A DNA stretch of 64,000 nt from Gnetum montanum (lineage: Eukaryota; Streptophyta; Gnetopsida; Gnetales; Gnetaceae): NCBI GenBank assembly GCA_015680685.1, contig MNCI01014278.1, positions 109,068-173,067 of the forward strand, given 5' to 3'. Shown one piece after another: positions 1-10,811 of this stretch. Positions within the stretch are counted from its first letter, which is position 1. Each line of letters begins with the position of its first letter. The position numbers were made by a program, and so were the translations under genes. The notes under the pieces were generated by a model that was not told the origin of the DNA, searched no databases, and saw only the letters and a program-made list of their open reading frames with translations.

Positions 1-2640
1 CTCATCATTGTGTTCTATTTCTTGAGCATTTGTTTCACCTAGGTTAGTGTAGCCATGAAGTCCTTGTCATTGATCATTGTGTTGGCCTTGACCTCCTCCA
101 TGCAACTTGAGTAATGAATCTCTCACAGAGGTGACTTGGGCTTGGGTTGCTTAGCCTACTTGTGGGTAAGGACCCCAATGTTCAGTTGTAGCTTGCTGGT
201 TATGGCCTTTGCTTTGACTGTGGGGGGTCATGAGGCACTTTTTTAGCCTATTGTGATGCCATTTAGTAGGCTTACCCAAGTTGCTAGTGGGGGTAGCCCT
301 TAAAGGAGAAGATATCGACACGTTGCCCATTATTGGGCTTCGACTAGGTGAGGGGCCATCACATTGTGGCACCCTGATGACAAACAATGGTTGTTTGGGA
401 GTTGTTGCTATAGGGCTAGCTTGTTGTGGCACCTTGATGATGAAGGGTTGCTTAGCGATTGTTGTTAATATGTTATGCTAGTTTAACATCTTAGTGGATA
501 GTTGTTATAGAACCTTGACCATGAAGGATGTTGTGGATGCCCAAGGTGGCACTTTGGCCATGAAGGGGAACCTCTTGCTTGTGGAGGCTGAGGGGATCCT
601 TGCCCTACTGGGAGGTACTTAGATCACAAAAGGTTATTCACAAGTTTGGACTTGCCTCATATGCTAATGGAGTTTATGATATAGGGGGTCTCATCTGCGT
701 TGGGTTGGCTCGCTGCATCAAGCACTAGTTGATCCCTTTCTATCATCCTTTGTAGATCATCCTTCCAAGCCTAACAATTGTCCATACTATGACCAGACAT
801 TTTGTGGTAGTGTGGTATTGGTCCAATTGGAAATGTTATGGGAACATGTGCTTATTTGGTACTATTGAGGTAGGGTTCCTCAGTATTTCACAGTACCAAT
901 CATGTTTTTGGTGGACAATCTTTGATACTCATTTGTATTGCATTTTTCCAGGTTTTAGAAGTTGGTCTAACAATTTGAAGGGTTTTAGTGGCAATGGGGT
1001 ATACTTTGAGCAATGCTTGCACTCAAAGTGGGGCCTTATAATGGCTAGAACTATGGCCCATACCGATGTGGGCTGGTTGATGCCAGGGTTGGTGGCAACT
1101 TTGTGAGTTGGGGCTTTAGGCTGCTTAGCCATTAGGTCCCAATTGGTTGCTTTTGCATTCACGGCTACTATTTCCACTCTTGCATTTTACTTGTGTGCAT
1201 GCTGGTTTTGTAGGCCATGTAAGCTAGGTCATTGCTAACTTGTATTGCCTCCTCTATGCCCTTCATTTGGTCAAAGGCTTGGATGATAGATTTTGGGGCC
1301 AGGTAGTATATTTTTGACTTGATGAAGTCATTAACTACACTCTTGAAGGTGGCCAAGAGGTGTGTTTCTAGTATGGGCTAGCAAATTTCTTGCAAGATGG
1401 TGCTCCATCATTGGATGAATTTGACCATGGGCTCTAGGAACCCCTACTTGACCTACATGAGCTGGTCAAGAGTTGCTTCAAGTTTTAGGTTGTACCTGAA
1501 GCATGTCACAAACTAGTTGAGGAGATCCTCTAGGAAGGAGATTAAGGCCCTAGGTAATGAATTTTACTAATCTAAGGCCTTTCCAATGACAGAAATGGGG
1601 AAGACATGCATAATAGCATGTGGACATACTTGCAAAAGCCGGCACTCAAATATGAATGTGACCAAGTATGCATTGGGATCACCCTCACTATTGTATTTGG
1701 TGAGTTGAGTATTAGAACCCGAATTGGGAGGGTTAGGGATGGTACCGTAGGACTTATGGGTCATCCTAGTAAAATTTCACCACCTTGGTAGTTTCGGAGG
1801 AGGTGGCCTTGAGCCGATTGATCTCCTCCATCAAACTTTGGATCAACTAAAATGCCTAATCCAAGCTTGAAGGTATGCCAGCCGATTGTGTTGGCTAGGC
1901 TTGTGTTGGTTACATGGTGAAGGGCCAAATTGTTGGTTGTGGAGTATGCCAGTTTACTGTCATAGCAGATAGTTTTTGCCAGTTTAACATCGTAGTGGAT
2001 AATTGTTGCGAGTTTAACGTTGAAGCAAACAGATGCAGTTGATGCATTGGCTGAGCGATGGATGTGGTGACTAAGGTAGGCCACACACATGGGTTGGATT
2101 AATGCCAAGGGAACCAATGAAATAGGTAGGATGTAATATTCCTAAATCATTTGGGGTTGATAGGTGGCCCATGCATGAACGTAGGGTTGGGCAGATGCAA
2201 CAGTTGCTTGCGAGGAAGGTTGAATTAGCATGATTACCATCTTGAAGGGGACGAGTGAACTGAACTAAGGAGGGGCCATATTAGGAAGTGGTTGTTGGAA
2301 GATGGTGTAAAGAGGGCTATCATGTTAAAATTAGGCCTCAAACTCATCTTCTTCCTCCTGTGAGGCTTCCTCATAGGTTGTCATTACATCGTGTTCATTT
2401 GCACAAATGAGTTGGGACAACAACTAGTGGTAGGACTCCATGAGTGGAATTATATCGAAAAAGGTAGGATTGTATTCTCATTCATCTTAGTGGACTCATT
2501 CATAGTCTTATTTTGCCACTAGGCCAAGGTAATCCATGGGTAATCCTACTTAGATTTTGGCATAAACAAAGTTATTTTTTTCATGGCTGAGTGTGGCATG
2601 CTTTGGGTGGACCATGATGTCAAATGTGTTAGACACTGAC
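1..2640 (-). pseudogene. Decayed gag of element D
   Basis: Minus-strand reading in broken frames. Pieces that match the gags of A and B include a stretch with NSEGDPNAYLVTFIFECRLL (about 1764-1640), one with VVNDFIKSKIYYLAPKSI (about 1345-1290), one with CSKYTPLPLKPFKLLDQLLK (about 1000-940) and one with KQPLFVIRVPQCDGPSPSR (about 395-330). The order is the same as in A and B. Gag would be the capsid/nucleocapsid precursor. Many stops and several frameshifts make it non-coding now. A likely start lies near 2620, where an ATG opens a segment (NNFVYAKI) that is also found near the start of the B gag. Confidence 0.75.
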
Positions 2641-2699
2641 ATGAAAGGTTGATCTAGATTCATATTCATAGATTGAGTTGTGAGAATTGCTATTTGCAA

Positions 2700-2955
2700 A
2701 AGAAAATAGCTAACTTTGAAAACTACAAAAAAATGCCTAAGTCTACTAGTAGTAGAAAATGGCTAAGTATAAAAATGTAGAAAAATGACTAAGAATGAAA
2801 ATGCCAAAAAAATAGCTAAGTGTAAAACTATAGAAAGAATGCTAAGTATGGAGATGAAAAAAAAATGCTAAGTATGAAAATGTAGAAAAAATGCTAAGCA
2901 TGAAAATGTAGAAAATAGGTAAGTATAAAACTATAGAAAAAATGCTAAGTATGGA
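2700..2955. repeat. AT-rich minisatellite, unit about 26-28 bp
   Basis: About nine imperfect copies of a unit close to GCTAAGTATGAAAATGTAGA followed by a short A-run. Unit length varies through A-run length. It lies between the D gag start and the D LTR, so it belongs to the 5' leader of that element. Confidence 0.8.
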
Positions 2956-4213
2956 GGCTACGCTCCATACCAACTACACTCTCCACTTACTATGCTCAAA
3001 GAGAGAAGACTTAGAAAAACATGGAGAATAATGTGATTTGGGTTGCTACGTGGGATCTCAAGGAGACATAGTGTATAACGACATGTCCTCTCCAAAAGGG
3101 GTTTAGAAGGTACGTAGTGTATAACAGACATAATGGAGATCCCACGTAGCAACCCAAATCACATTATTCTATGCTCTAGAGTGTAGTTACAATTTTTTGT
3201 TGGATCATGAAGTGTAGTTACAATTTTTTGGGAAAGGGGGATGCAAATCCCACCAAATGTAACTTTTGAACACTACACTTTGATTCTATGCTCTAGAGTG
3301 TAGTTACAATTTTTTGGAAAAGGGGGATGCAAAAATGCAAAATGCTGCTACTAGAGAGATGCTAGAGCTAATGCAGATGTTGATGCTAAGGTGTGGATGC
3401 CTTTGAAGGTTTTTCTTGCCAACTATGCTCTAACTACACTCTAGAGCATAGTTAGAGCATAGTTCCAGACTTAGGCAAAATCTGGTTGAAAATTGGCAAA
3501 ACTGGTAAAATGTGGCTAAGTGTTGACTACACTCTAGGGGAGGCTAGCTACACTCCTGAGTATAGTGAGCATAGCAAGCAAAATGTGGCTAAGTGTTGAC
3601 TATGCTCTAGGGGAGGCTGACTACACTCCCAAGTGTAGCAAGCATAGTGGGTGCATTGAACATAGTAGGCATAACGAGTGTAGCAAGCATAGCGAGTGTA
3701 GGCTCAACACTTAGAAAAATCTATGTAAATTTTGGCACCTAGGGCGATTACACTGACTACTCTCTAGAGTGTAGTTAAGAGGTGTGGTCTTAGCACTTGA
3801 AAGAATCTTCAACTTGTGTCATAATTCTAACACTTAGAAAAAATCTTGCAAAACTAGTTGTTGTGTGTTAACTACACTGACTATGCTCTAGAGCATAGTC
3901 CTAACAATGGAGAGCATAGTCTCAACACTTAGAAAAAATTACAATTTGTTCCATCATTCTGACACTTAACCAAAATTGTAGAAAATTGGTCATTGAAGCT
4001 TACTACACTCTATTGCAGTGGAGAACATACTCCCAGCACTTAGACAAATTTGCAGTAAGTGTCATCATTTTGACACTTAAAAAAATTTTGCAAATCTAGT
4101 AGTTTAAGGTAACTATGCTCAACACTAGATAAATTTGGGCAAAGTGCCACCATTTTAACACTGAGCCAAATTTGTAGTCAAGACATTGGGACCTAAAATT
4201 TTGTGGTGTTTCA
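2956..4213 (-). repeat. 5' LTR (and leader) of element D
   Basis: On the minus strand this begins TGAAACACCACAAAATTTT at 4213; the inner end is uncertain. It is rich in near-palindromic motifs of the type CTATGCTCTAGAGTGTAGT (around 3171, 3282, 3430, 3750 and 3880). Between about 3700 and 4190 it holds degenerate tandem copies of roughly 115-130 bp, each with a segment like AACACTTAGAAAAAATCTTG. Calling it an LTR rests on the conserved terminus, its place upstream of gag and the absence of coding. No second D LTR is in the window to prove it. Confidence 0.55.
3026..3169. repeat. Perfect 34-bp inverted repeat with 76-bp loop
   Basis: Bases 3026-3059 and 3136-3169 are exact reverse complements over 34 bp. 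The 76-bp loop holds a direct repeat of TAGTGTATAAC (about 3069 and 3115). The arms show no mismatch although the surrounding LTR is heavily decayed, so the structure is either recent or kept identical. It could form a long hairpin. Confidence 0.9.
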
Positions 4214-6670
4214 CTCCTCATGTTGGCCCTCGAAGCTTGACTATTTGTCTTGCTCATCCATATCAATTAAATGAGATAGAATGCATTTATGGACATTGAT
4301 TAGTGTTTTTTTTTCATATGGAGAAGGAATGTATTATTTCCATTTTGGTGAATTAGTTCATATTCATGTTTGGATTCTACCTCCACATGTAAAATGAGTA
4401 GACCTGCCTATATCTTGGCATAAATGGAATTATAGTAATTTTCATCATGACAAAAAAATCTAGGCTTTTCCCATTTATCTTGAGCAATTGCCTATGCTCA
4501 GCTACAATGGGGTCTTTTGGATTATATACCTTCATTGCAATCTAGTTTGATGGCATATCTGCCAAGTCAAGAGGCAAAATGGTGGATTGGCTAAAATGCA
4601 TTGTTAAAAATTTTAATTTTGGTTTTAAAAAATAATTTTTTTAATAAATTAAATAGGAATTTTAGCAAGTGAAATCGCATAAAGTGTACAAGGGTTTAGG
4701 TTGGAAACTGGCTGCAACTACAATTGTAGGTGGTGATGTTGGAAAAAACCAACTACACTAGCTTTGCTAGCAAGAGCTACACTAGGTGGGAGGGGTAAGC
4801 AATGAATTTTCCTTCCCAATAAAACAACATTTGAGATACCCCCTCTCAAAAATGGTGCACTAGTTTTCAAAAATGTGTATGTAAAACATTTGATTTTTCC
4901 TGATACTATGCTAGGGTTTTGGAGGGAACCATGCTAGCTTTGGCCACAAAATTTCATAGTAGGGAGATTTGGGTGTTTGGAGCTAAGCAATGCTAGCCTT
5001 TGGAACAAACAAAGGTAGGTTTTAGCTAGGAAGAATGGTAGGTTTTGGGATAACCATGCTAGCTTTATAAAATCCAACAATTGTTGTGAAGATTTTGTAA
5101 TAAACCAAAATTACTTACAATTGATAAGTGAGGTATTAGTTGTAGAAAAATGGATCATAGCATTGGTTTCTTAGTAGAGATTTTGCTATAAAAATTTAAA
5201 TGTTTAGACTTGCAAAGAGGAAAATATTTGTTCCAAAAGGGGTATAAAGGATTTGGTAAAGAACTTGGACAAAGGTTTAAGCACTCCTTTTAGCACCAAA
5301 AAACTATTGTGCTTGAAAATAAAAATCACTAGAAAATCAAAAACTCTAGGTTTAGAATAGTGTTAACCTTGGATCCCAAGGGCCTCCAACAAAGAGGATC
5401 CAAGGAATCTTGGATGATCTTATCAATCACCCAAGAACTTGAAAATTAAAAACAAGGGTAAAAAACTGATAAAAATAATGCAGATCTAATCTAAAAACAA
5501 ATGCACAAAATAAAATTACGATAATTTGCATAACAAATGAACTGTAAACTTTATTGCAATAAAATTATTGAAGATAAAGAGTTTGAAATACAAACAACGG
5601 TTCCCTGAATGCATAAGGAGTTTTCTCTAATGGAGTTTGAAGCCTGTTGAAGCCGATAATTTACACTCTATAGTCAAATCCACAATCCAAGTACTTTCCA
5701 ACTCCCAACACCAAAAACTCCTTGTAAGTTTCTAGCTTAAATCTACAATGTTCGTCACTAGGAAGGGTAAGGTATATGCTAGAATTTTGTTGCAAAAGGT
5801 CATACTATGTTGAGAGTCTTTATGCTCAAGTAGTTGTAGGTTTGCTCCAAAAATCTTTCCAAATGCTTCAAAGGTTGTAAATGCTCAAGATTTCCAAAGG
5901 TTCCAATGCTTAATAATTGCCAAAAGATTTATGATTTCAAGAATTCAAGAACTCAAGAACTTGTTCCAGGTGTTTGAGATGGACTTTTATAGGTCACATG
6001 ACTATTGATTTTTGGCTACAAATTTTTACCATGATTAATGATAGATTGAAATCATATGTAGGTGTAGCAATCCTTTACCTTTAGTGTAGTTTCCATTTAT
6101 AATAGGTTTTGATATTCCCAAGGCCACCCAAACCATGCTAGATATCATAAATAGTAAATAGACTTTTCCAACTATGTTGGCTTCACCCATCTATGTTGGC
6201 CTCATGGAATCAATGATGGAATTGGTGGGGCAATGCTAGAATTATTTGAAGAATGAACCTCTCATCCCCTTCAACGTTGGCCTTAAGACATCCACGCTAG
6301 GTTTTTTGATAGCTATGCTAGGTTCTACTAGAAAAATGACAATCTAACACCACCAAAGCTAGGGATAGGTGGTTTTAGCATAGGTGAGGCTATAGCCCCA
6401 CAAAAAACCATGAAAATATCAAATTTGGTCATTCCTAGGGCATTGTTAGCCTTTCCAAGCCCAAATATAGGCATGACATGACTTTCTCCACTTGGGAAGT
6501 GAGGCTACATTGACTTATGAGGCATTTTTCAACTACAAAAGTTTAAGTATATGAAATTGGAGTTCATGGGCTATAAATCCCACATTTTACAATGAAAACC
6601 CAACCTCAAGTGTAGGGGTGAAGAGTACAATGTCAAAGGGTTGCAACATGCATTTCTTGGTGGTGTTTCA
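4214..6670 (-). mobile_element. LTR-like sequence E, minus strand
   Basis: The right edge reads GGTGTTTCA at 6662-6670, so the minus strand starts TGAAACACC, the terminus also used by D, A and B. The gag homology of element A begins exactly at the next base, which marks 6670/6671 as an insertion junction. The sequence is non-coding, contains a minus-strand TATA box at 5984-5992, and repeats the short motif ATGCTAG many times (for example 4951, 5069, 6138, 6314). The left limit is set by the D LTR at 4213. I cannot identify a primer binding site or say how much is LTR and how much internal. Confidence 0.45.
5984..5992 (-). promoter_or_regulatory. TATA box of LTR-like sequence E
   Basis: The minus strand reads CTATAAAAGTCC here, a strong plant TATA context, about 680 bp inside the putative LTR start at 6670. 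This is a usual place for the U3 promoter of a long plant LTR. Confidence 0.5.
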
Positions 6671-6798
6671 CTTAAAGCTTCCACTACCAAGATGATTAAA
6701 ATTATGGACTTCCATCAAGATAATCCCATTGGTCCTACTATCTTGTAGATAACTCTTCCCATGAGCATTTCAATTTCCCATTTCACCAAATACAATGG
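6671..6798 (+). pseudogene. Gag fragment of element A, left of the nested insertion
   Basis: Matches element B from about 51719 to 51843, including MIKIMD and ITLPM. It ends in KYNG at AATGG (6794-6798). The same gag continues at 33971 with AATGGTGAGGGTGATCC, where B reads AATGATGAGGGTGATCC. AATGG is therefore the 5-bp target duplication of element 1. Confidence 0.9.
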
Positions 6799-7714
6799 TG
6801 TTAATCCTCGAAATTATTTTAGTTTTAACATCATAAACTAGCATTTTTATTTTTTTACTAATTTTGTATATCAAAGATGATCAATTCTAGTGGCTTAAAT
6901 CAATCAATACTAATTTCCCTTTTTAAGCTTGTTTATTGTAGGTAATCACAAGAATGATGAAGATTGATATCAATGTTATTGATTTGCACAAAATCAATGA
7001 TAAATATCAATAACATGAGTTGTGGTGAGACAAGGACTAAAAGCAAAATAGGGATATTGATTTATGTAGAAAAAAGTGAATTGTAGCGATGATCATGGAT
7101 GATAAAACTGATAATCTATTTTAATGCAAATTCAAATTGATGGATATCAAATTCTTAGATATTAATTAATTATCCAAATGATTATTTTGTATATTATTCA
7201 TAATATAAATTAGAGTTTCAAAATGTAGACAAAGGAAATGAGATGGAGACTCAAGAGAGAATCCATACTAGATTGAATTCTATGTACTAAATTATTGAAG
7301 AAGTGTGTTGATGCTTTGTGTCAATTAACAACCATCAATGTGTTAAGGTTGTGAAGTTGTTGCATTATGGAGACAGTAGAGTAGGGTCATGAATTAGGTG
7401 ACATTTCCTTTGTAAAATTTTGTATTTCTCATGAATTAATGTAATCTCAATTTGGTTTAATTAGCTTATTCTATCTTTGGACTTAATGTTAGAAGTTAAG
7501 GTAAAGTATTATTGATTTTACTTATGGGTGAAAACCATAAGTGTGTTGTTTTCAATTGAATTTAGATCTAAGTGTCTTTTTCTTGATGATATTTTTGACT
7601 TTGATCCATTTCTCCATGGATACAACTCATGGGTCAGTCACAGACAAGGTGACTTCTCCGCAATGAAAGATAATTATTAAGGTAATCCAACAGCAAACTT
7701 TGTCTGGCTTGTCA
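6799..7714 (+). repeat. 5' LTR of element 1
   Basis: Begins TGTTAATCCTCG and ends GGCTTGTCA, followed by a degenerate primer binding site. It aligns along its full length with 33056-33970. No clear TATA box was picked out. Confidence 0.92.
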
Positions 7715-7735
7715 ATTTGGCACTATTGCTACGAA
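7715..7735 (+). other. Primer binding site of element 1 (degenerate)
   Basis: Just after the LTR comes TTTGGCACTATTGC. Athila/Tat elements commonly have a site close to TTGGCGCCGTTGCC here. The changes seen (G to A, C to T) fit decay of CG sites. Confidence 0.6.
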
Positions 7736-8037
7736 GGTCGATAGATATAATAGACATCAAGGGTTCTATATATTTTAAATTCATTGTATAAATTTAATAT
7801 TTTCTAGGTATGCTTCAATTTCTTTCTATTTTATTTTATTTTATTTTGTTGAGTAGTTTTAAAAATGGTTTCTATTAATTATTTTTCTTGTATTAAGAAA
7901 TTAAATAATAAAGAAAAATCCCAATAATCATCTTGTCTTGTTGTCCAACCTACAGAAACCATTACAAAATTTGCAATCAAGGTAGCAATCACAAGAGTAA
8001 TTAAATCAATTTGTAGAATTTTAAGACTAGTATCCCA

Positions 8038-9660
8038 TGAATGTGCCAAAGAAGAATGTGATTGTTAAGCAACCAACGAAACCAACACAAATTCAACCTT
8101 CTAGGAATACCACTAGCCTTTATAAATGGATGTAATTTAACTTTAAAAAAATCAAGAGGAGCAATTACAACCAAATCTTAATTCTTCTTTTAAGAAGCAA
8201 AATCCATCAGCAGATTTTTCTACAACTTTTAATCCTCTATTTGACATTACAATGTCCACATTACAAAATATGACTTCAACTATGGGGGTAGGATCACAAA
8301 ATTTAAATACTACTCAAATTTAACTACTGTGACTACCCAACTTCTTAATACTTCAATTTTACAAACTCTAATTTCACTAATAAACTCTATTCCTATACTA
8401 GGTCCTATTGTAACCCCAATAGCAACCACTACTTTCATAATGGGATCATCCTCACATCATACACCTCCTCCATTTTTTCTTGGTTTAATTCCTCTTTCCT
8501 TTGGTAGTCTAAGTTCTAATATTTCAGTTGGGCAAGTCTATCAAGGACAAACTCTTAGGAATTTATCGAATCAAAGGACACCAATTATACCCCAAGGAGC
8601 ATTAATTGTTTCATAAGGAAGAGATGTAGAAGTTAAGAACATTCATTTATTACTTGAATTTAAGGAAAAAATGATGACCTAGTCACTCACATCAAAGAAT
8701 TAAAAATCACATTAGCAATGTTAGCATCACAAAGTGGTGATAGGACTAATATGATTGCTTTTAAATCAAATTTGAAGGATAAAGCTGATTGTTGGCTACA
8801 AATCCTTAGGATACAAATTAGTTCATGGGATAAATTTAAGGAGGCTTTTCTCCAAAGATTTCTCTCTAATGACAAGTTGTATTCATTAAGAAAATAATTA
8901 ATGAGTTTTATGCAACATGAAGATGAAGATCATGAGATTACCTTTAATAGTTTTAAGGGGTTATGTTTGAAAAATTCAAATCATAGATTTCCAGCCCATC
9001 AACTTAGAAGGCCTATTACACTACTGTAGGAAAAATGTTGACTTTTCATGTGGTGGAAATATTTTGAATGTAACACTAGAAGATGGTTGGAGGATTATAG
9101 ATTCATTAGTAGACCAAAGTAAAAGATGGTCAAAACCCAACATTATGCAAGGTATGACCCAAAAAATTGAGCAATTAAATAAGAAAGTAGATGAGTTGAC
9201 ATGATTAATTAGAAAACAAGCTTATGGAATTTAAAGTGAAGCATGTAACACTTGTGGTAGTCCACAAGATGACTACATGACTTGGTCAAACTTGTTATAT
9301 TGTCATGAGGAAGCACAAGAATCAGTAAAGGCTTTTCAACAATATAAAACCCAACCAATAATGAGCTCTTCACAAAGACCTCCTTACCAATAACAATATC
9401 CTCAAAATAATTTTAGACAATTCAAAATCCCAACTAATGAACATTTGGATAAACTTACCCAAAGCCTTACTTCCTTCATTGAGGAAAGTAAACAGTTCAT
9501 GAGTGAAACATGGAGAAGATTTCAAGACCTAACCAAGAATGAATTACCATCCCAATCTAAACCAAATCTAACATCTCAAAGAAAAGGAAAAGAACAACTG
9601 CATTCTGTCACTACTAGAAGTGGAAAAATGGGTGAGCCTAAATTTTAAAAGAAGGTTTGA
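8038..9660 (+). pseudogene. Decayed gag of element 1
   Basis: The frame is broken by stops and shifts. The capsid-like core lies at about 8690-8990 with NLKDKADCWLQIL, SWDKFKEAFLQRFLS and HEDEDHEITFNSFKGLCL, a pattern typical of plant Ty3/gypsy gag. The gag end at about 9600-9630 carries SVTTRSGK, matching the TTRSGK motif found at the gag-protease border of Athila-type elements. A Pro/Thr-rich, low-complexity N-terminal part covers about 8200-8620. Confidence 0.8.
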
Positions 9661-10811
9661 TTTCAAGAAATAGAAACACAAGAAGAAATCCAACCACAAG
9701 TAGTGATTGAGGGAGAGTAAGATCAACCAAGTAGGAAAAAGGAACAACCAATGCCTCCTACACAAGTAAATTTACCTCCTTTTCCTAAACTATTGCAAGA
9801 GGATTTTACAACTAAAGCCAACCTTGAAAAAATTTTTAGTGAATTATACTTACATATTCCTTTGGAGTAAGTAGTAAAAGACACACCTCTCTATGCTAAT
9901 TACTTAAAGGAATTATGCACTAGGAGAAGAAAATGGAAGATTCCTAAATAAGTTTATTTAGTTGAAATTCTTTCTCAACTTATAAAAAGTCATGAGGTCT
10001 CAAAATATCAAGATCCAGGGGTCCTAACCTTTCCAATTAAAATAAATGGACAAAATATTAAGAATGTCCTATTGGGTTTAGAAGCTAATATTAATATGAT
10101 GCCATTCGAAATGGCTAGATCACTTGATTTAGAGGATATAAGAAAAGTAAACATGACCATACCTTTGACTAATGGTTCCAATGTAAATTCCATAGGAATA
10201 GTAGAAGATTTGATAATAAAGGTGGAAAAAGAAAAATGCCTGATGGATTTTGTAATTTCAGAAGGATACAGATTATTTTCCCATCATATTAGGTAGACCT
10301 TGATTAGCAATAGCTAATGTGGTATAAATTGTAGATCAAGACAACTTCATCTACCTTTTGCTAATCTTACTTTCGTGCTAAATATATATGATTAGGAAAA
10401 AGAGGACCAATTAAGCAAAGATCTGAAAGATGCAAGAATGCTTTATACAATACCCACTTCAACAATGGAACAAGATAGGGAAACATTGGTACTAAAAAAT
10501 TTTGAGGAAGGACCTTTAGATCTCTTCACCAAAGAACAACAACACTTTCTTAAACAAATTTTGAATTTGGGATTATAGAATATTGGAAAAATAATCCAAC
10601 CTCCAAATAATGATTGTTTGGATCTTAGGAAATTACCTTGTACACTTACATATATTTTTCTAGATCATAATAAACCATTAATAATAAATTTCCAACTGAC
10701 TAATGATCAAGAAGCAAAACTATTAGAGGTCTTACATAGAAAGTCTAGGGAATTTGCATGGAGATATGACAACCTTATCAAGGAATCTCACCCAACATCT
10801 ACCAACATCAT
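9661..10811 (+). pseudogene. Protease and N-terminal RT of element 1
   Basis: The retropepsin-like segment at about 10015-10290 reads INGQNIKNVLLGLEANINMM and later VEDLIIKVEKEKCLMDFVIS. The usual catalytic D-L-G-A-S is here LGLEAN, so the aspartate is lost. At 10618-10800 comes the pre-RT segment LRKLPCTLTYIFLDHNKPL and EAKLLEVLHRKSREFAW. RT is cut at 10811 by element 2 and resumes at 21363 without loss. Confidence 0.85.

Larger units (their letters stand above)
1..4213 (-). mobile_element. Tat/Ogre-like LTR retrotransposon D, 5' part (minus strand)
   Basis: On the minus strand the order is LTR (start near 4213), leader with short tandem repeats, then a decayed gag running off the left edge. 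The gag matches, segment by segment, the plus-strand gags of elements A (33971-36480) and B (50799-53542), so the three are one family. The LTR begins TGAAACACC, as do the LTRs of A and B. Pol is not seen and would lie left of the window. The flank from 4214 is a different LTR-like sequence, so D probably inserted into element E. Confidence 0.75.

Noticed and set aside
151-481. Plus-strand and overlapping short ORFs at the left edge
   Set aside because: Antisense or out-of-phase shadows of the minus-strand gag of element D.
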